A stretch of 15,624 bases of DNA from JBOHHR01 sp050740975 (lineage in GTDB: Bacteria; Pseudomonadota; Gammaproteobacteria; JBOHHR01): positions 1 to 15,624 of the forward strand of contig JBOIEE010000301.1 in NCBI GenBank assembly GCA_050740975.1, in the 5' to 3' direction. The position numbers and the translations under genes were made by a program. The notes under the pieces are model-generated. The model did no database searches and was not told the origin of the DNA. It saw nothing but the letters and a program-made list of their open reading frames with translations. Shown in pieces: positions 13,836-15,624 of this stretch (position 1 is its first letter; each line of letters opens with the position of its first letter).

Positions 13836-14549
13836 TTATCCATCCGCGCGCGCCATGGTCACTAGCTTGGCGCGGACTTCGAGCGGCGTGGTAACGGCGC
13901 GGTCGAAATCGAAGCGTACGATCCGCGTTCCCAGAAGCAAGTGAAAGCCTTCCCCATCGATACCCGCCATGGCCGGTTTGCCGTCGGCCGGCACCGGAAT
14001 ACCTTGGCTTTTGCAGTAGCGAGCCATCGCTTCCTGGTGGTCGTCGTTCATGTGCTGGACCATGGATCGCTCCTGCCCCGAGCTGAAGGGATTAGGCCGC
14101 ACCAATTGTCCCGGCTCCAGCCAGTGTATGCGGCCGAACCCGCCGATATAGCGCGCCCGCATCAGTGCCAAGCGGTAGAACTCGAAGTCATGGGTCTGAT
14201 GATAACCCCGCGCCTGGGGGTAATACCGGTAGTAGCGAGCGGGGGTGTCGGTATCGCCTTCGGCTATAGGCTCTGCGTTTGCCAGGCAAGTCAGCCGCGC
14301 CGCGGCTTGTATGTCTTGCACTCCATCCTCCTGCACGATCAACGAGACCTTGGGATCGGCTTGGATGTTTTTGGTGTGCTGCGCGATCCGGCTGATGAGG
14401 ATGACCGGCCATCCCCGGCGGTCCAAGCAATAGGGCACCACCGAGCCAAAGGGATAGCCGGGCGCCTCCACCGACAGCGTGGACAACACCCCATGATACC
14501 CACGCAGTAAGAGGCGGCGGGCCTCTGCGCCAATGTTTGCCGTGCTCAC
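13836..14549 (-). CDS. HugZ-like FMN/heme-binding split-barrel protein with DUF2470 domain
   Basis: A 237-residue protein. The N-terminal half (about 5-145) is a pyridoxamine-5'-phosphate-oxidase-like split barrel with YHGVLSTLSVEAPGYPFGSVV (18-38; 21 residues, key Gly31 and Pro33), LISRIAQHTKNI (51-62) and YRLALMRARYIGGFGRI (125-141). The C-terminal half is a DUF2470-type domain opening with MVQHMNDDHQEAM (163-175). This pairing is seen in the HugZ/COG0748 group, some members of which bind or degrade heme; heme binding is not proven here. The start is GTG 14549, which overlaps the stop of a seven-codon frame with a good ribosome binding site. The short-chain dehydrogenase gene ends 45 bases upstream, so the two may be co-transcribed. 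Cytoplasmic; no signal peptide. Confidence 0.85.
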   Translation of the reverse strand: MSTANIGAEARRLLLRGYHGVLSTLSVEAPGYPFGSVVPYCLDRRGWPVILISRIAQHTKNIQADPKVSLIVQEDGVQDIQAAARLTCLANAEPIAEGDTDTPARYYRYYPQARGYHQTHDFEFYRLALMRARYIGGFGRIHWLEPGQLVRPNPFSSGQERSMVQHMNDDHQEAMARYCKSQGIPVPADGKPAMAGIDGEGFHLLLGTRIVRFDFDRAVTTPLEVRAKLVTMARADG

Positions 14550-14566
14550 TTTATCGGCTTGTCCAT
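14546..14566 (-). other. Seven-codon leader frame overlapping the hugZ-like start
   Basis: ATG at 14566 opens the frame MDKPIK and stops with TGA at 14548-14546, overlapping the GTG start (14549-14547) as GTGA. It has the best ribosome binding site in the neighbourhood: GAGGA at 14577-14573 with a six-base spacer, while the GTG has none. It may couple translation into the hugZ-like gene. Alternatively a one-base indel in the AAA run separates the true start (MDKPIK) from the rest of the gene. Confidence 0.5.
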
Positions 14567-14594
14567 GACGCTTCCTCGTCCTGGCGATAAAGAT

Positions 14595-15362
14595 CTACCC
14601 AATGATCCCCCCATTGACCCGCAAGGTCTGTCCGGTGATAAACGCCGCCTCGTCCGAGGCCAAGAACAACGCGGCGTAAGCCACGTCCTCGGGCGTTCCG
14701 AAGCGCTGCAATGGAGTCTGGCTTACCACGCGCTCATAGGCCGTTCGAGCCATCGCCTGTTTCGCGAAGGCGGTTTCGATCCAACCGGGCGCTAGATCGT
14801 TTACCCGAACTTCAGGGGCAAACGAGCGAGCCAAGCACTTGCTGAAACCCAGCACTCCCGCTTTCACCGCCGCGAACATCTCGGGATTGCGGCCCTCCAT
14901 CCCGTGTATCGCTAGATCCCACGACATGTTCAGGATCACCCCGCTACCCCATAACCGCATCCGCTCCGCTATCCGCCAACTGCACAGTATGGTGCCGCGC
15001 AGATCAACCGCGATCAAGCGATCGAGTCGGTCCAGATCGGACAAAGCCGCTCCAGCACCGGTGAGGATATCGGTGCCAGCTATGTTGGCCCAGATATGGA
15101 CCCGGCCATTCAGGGCGACCGCCGCATCGATGAGCCGATCGATGTCTTCGGCCTTGGACACATCGGCCTGGATTGGCGTTGCTTTCGCGCCGCTGCGTTC
15201 GATCGCGCTAACCACTTGCTCGGCCTGCTCCCGTGATCGGTTATAGTTCACCACCACGTGGGCCCCATGGGACGCGAACAAACACGCGATAGCGCGGCCG
15301 ATGCCGCTGCTCGCGCCAGTGATGACCGCGGTCTTTCCCTGAAGGCGTGACTGTGTGTCCAT
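14595..15362 (-). CDS. Short-chain dehydrogenase/reductase family protein with altered catalytic tetrad
   Basis: The 255-residue protein has the classical SDR Rossmann fold: TGASSGIG (15-22) for the dinucleotide, DVSKAED (67-73), NIAG (93-96), and the C-terminal RVNDLAPGWIETAF and TGQTLRVNGG. The catalytic Asn-Ser-Tyr-Lys tetrad is changed at three positions: VDLRG has Asp120 where Asn is normal, NMSW has Trp148 at the Ser position, and FAAVK has Phe163 where Tyr is normal; only Lys167 remains. An ordinary ketoreductase or dehydrogenase reaction is therefore doubtful. A longer frame begins at 15455, but ATG 15362 places the first strand at the normal distance. It is followed on the same strand by the hugZ-like gene. 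Cytoplasmic; the substrate is unknown. Confidence 0.9.
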   Translation of the reverse strand: MDTQSRLQGKTAVITGASSGIGRAIACLFASHGAHVVVNYNRSREQAEQVVSAIERSGAKATPIQADVSKAEDIDRLIDAAVALNGRVHIWANIAGTDILTGAGAALSDLDRLDRLIAVDLRGTILCSWRIAERMRLWGSGVILNMSWDLAIHGMEGRNPEMFAAVKAGVLGFSKCLARSFAPEVRVNDLAPGWIETAFAKQAMARTAYERVVSQTPLQRFGTPEDVAYAALFLASDEAAFITGQTLRVNGGIIG

Positions 15363-15624
15363 GAATAGGATCTTATCAAAACACTGGCCGTGGAAAACCC
15401 TGCCGGGTTTCCCCACCGCGCGCCCCTTTGCCCATAAGCTCCACAGCCTCAACAACCTTGAATAAAAAAATGCAAAACAACCCTTTGTTCAGACTCAAAC
15501 CTGAATTGGAATTGACTCAGACATTGATGTGTGCCGCCAACACGGCTGGGGCCTACCCCTGGAGCAGAGCCCTAGCTTGCAGCCTAGTTCCGGTAGGGCG
15601 AGCGTGAAGAACGGTTCATAAGGA
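15363..15624. other. Right-end stretch without a convincing gene
   Basis: The 262 bases upstream of the SDR gene contain a short hairpin AAACCC (15395-15400), TGCC loop, GGGTTT (15405-15410), then an AT-rich patch (about 15460-15490). A 45-codon plus-strand frame from ATG 15470 to TGA 15607 has no ribosome binding site and no recognisable family. The window ends in TAAGGA, a possible ribosome binding site for a plus-strand gene starting just beyond the edge. Confidence 0.35.

Noticed and set aside
13941..14510. 189-codon plus-strand frame opposite the hugZ-like gene
   Set aside because: Antisense shadow; the minus strand carries the conserved split-barrel and DUF2470 motifs.
15470..15607. 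45-codon plus-strand frame near the right edge
   Set aside because: No ribosome binding site, no signal or domain, and the length is within chance expectation; kept only as a note in the right-end entry.
1..15624. Search by eye for tRNA, rRNA, CRISPR repeats, transposase or phage genes
   Set aside because: None seen; no repeated spacer pattern, terminal inverted repeats or integrase/transposase motifs were found.

Overview
The window reads as an ordinary chromosomal segment of a gammaproteobacterium. The evidence is the block pilB-pilC-pilD-coaE-zapD-yacG, the gammaproteobacterial type IV pilus/cell-division neighbourhood, with nadC close by. A DUF1820 protein, TsaB and a HugZ-like protein fit the same group. 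GTG starts and moderately high GC are consistent with this, but the sequence does not let me name a genus. No tRNA, rRNA, IS element, prophage or CRISPR array was seen.

Layout. Positions 1-995 (minus) encode most of a predicted zinc aminopeptidase lipoprotein that runs off the left edge. It is divergent from a small stand-alone cyclic-nucleotide-binding-domain protein (1147-1632, plus). That gene converges, with a 14-base overlap, on a minus-strand group: DUF1820 protein (3722-4057), ferredoxin-reductase-like flavoprotein (2411-3625) and metallophosphoesterase (1619-2377). From 4166 a long plus-strand run begins: pilB, pilC and pilD (pilus assembly ATPase, platform protein, prepilin peptidase), then coaE, zapD, yacG, nfi (endonuclease V) and a Pcm-type methyltransferase with a signal peptide. 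No pilin gene lies inside the window. From 11317 to the right all genes are on the minus strand: nadC, a vapC/phd-type toxin-antitoxin pair, tsaB, a HugZ-like split-barrel protein and a short-chain dehydrogenase relative. The last 262 bases have no convincing gene; a possible ribosome binding site at the very end hints at a plus-strand gene just outside.

How the genes relate. pilBCD supply the cytoplasmic motor, inner-membrane platform and prepilin processing for type IV pili. coaE overlaps pilD by four bases and zapD and yacG follow closely, so this looks like one transcription unit joining pilus biogenesis, CoA synthesis and housekeeping. The toxin-antitoxin pair is the clearest accessory insertion.

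No whole new system is evident. The points most worth a second look are: the short-chain dehydrogenase relative in which three of four catalytic-tetrad positions are replaced; the predicted secreted protein-repair methyltransferase; the apparently leaderless antitoxin promoter whose operator palindrome fills the -35/-10 spacer; the seven-codon leader frame overlapping the hugZ-like start; and the orphan cyclic-nucleotide-binding domain with histidine at the usual phosphate-binding arginine position.
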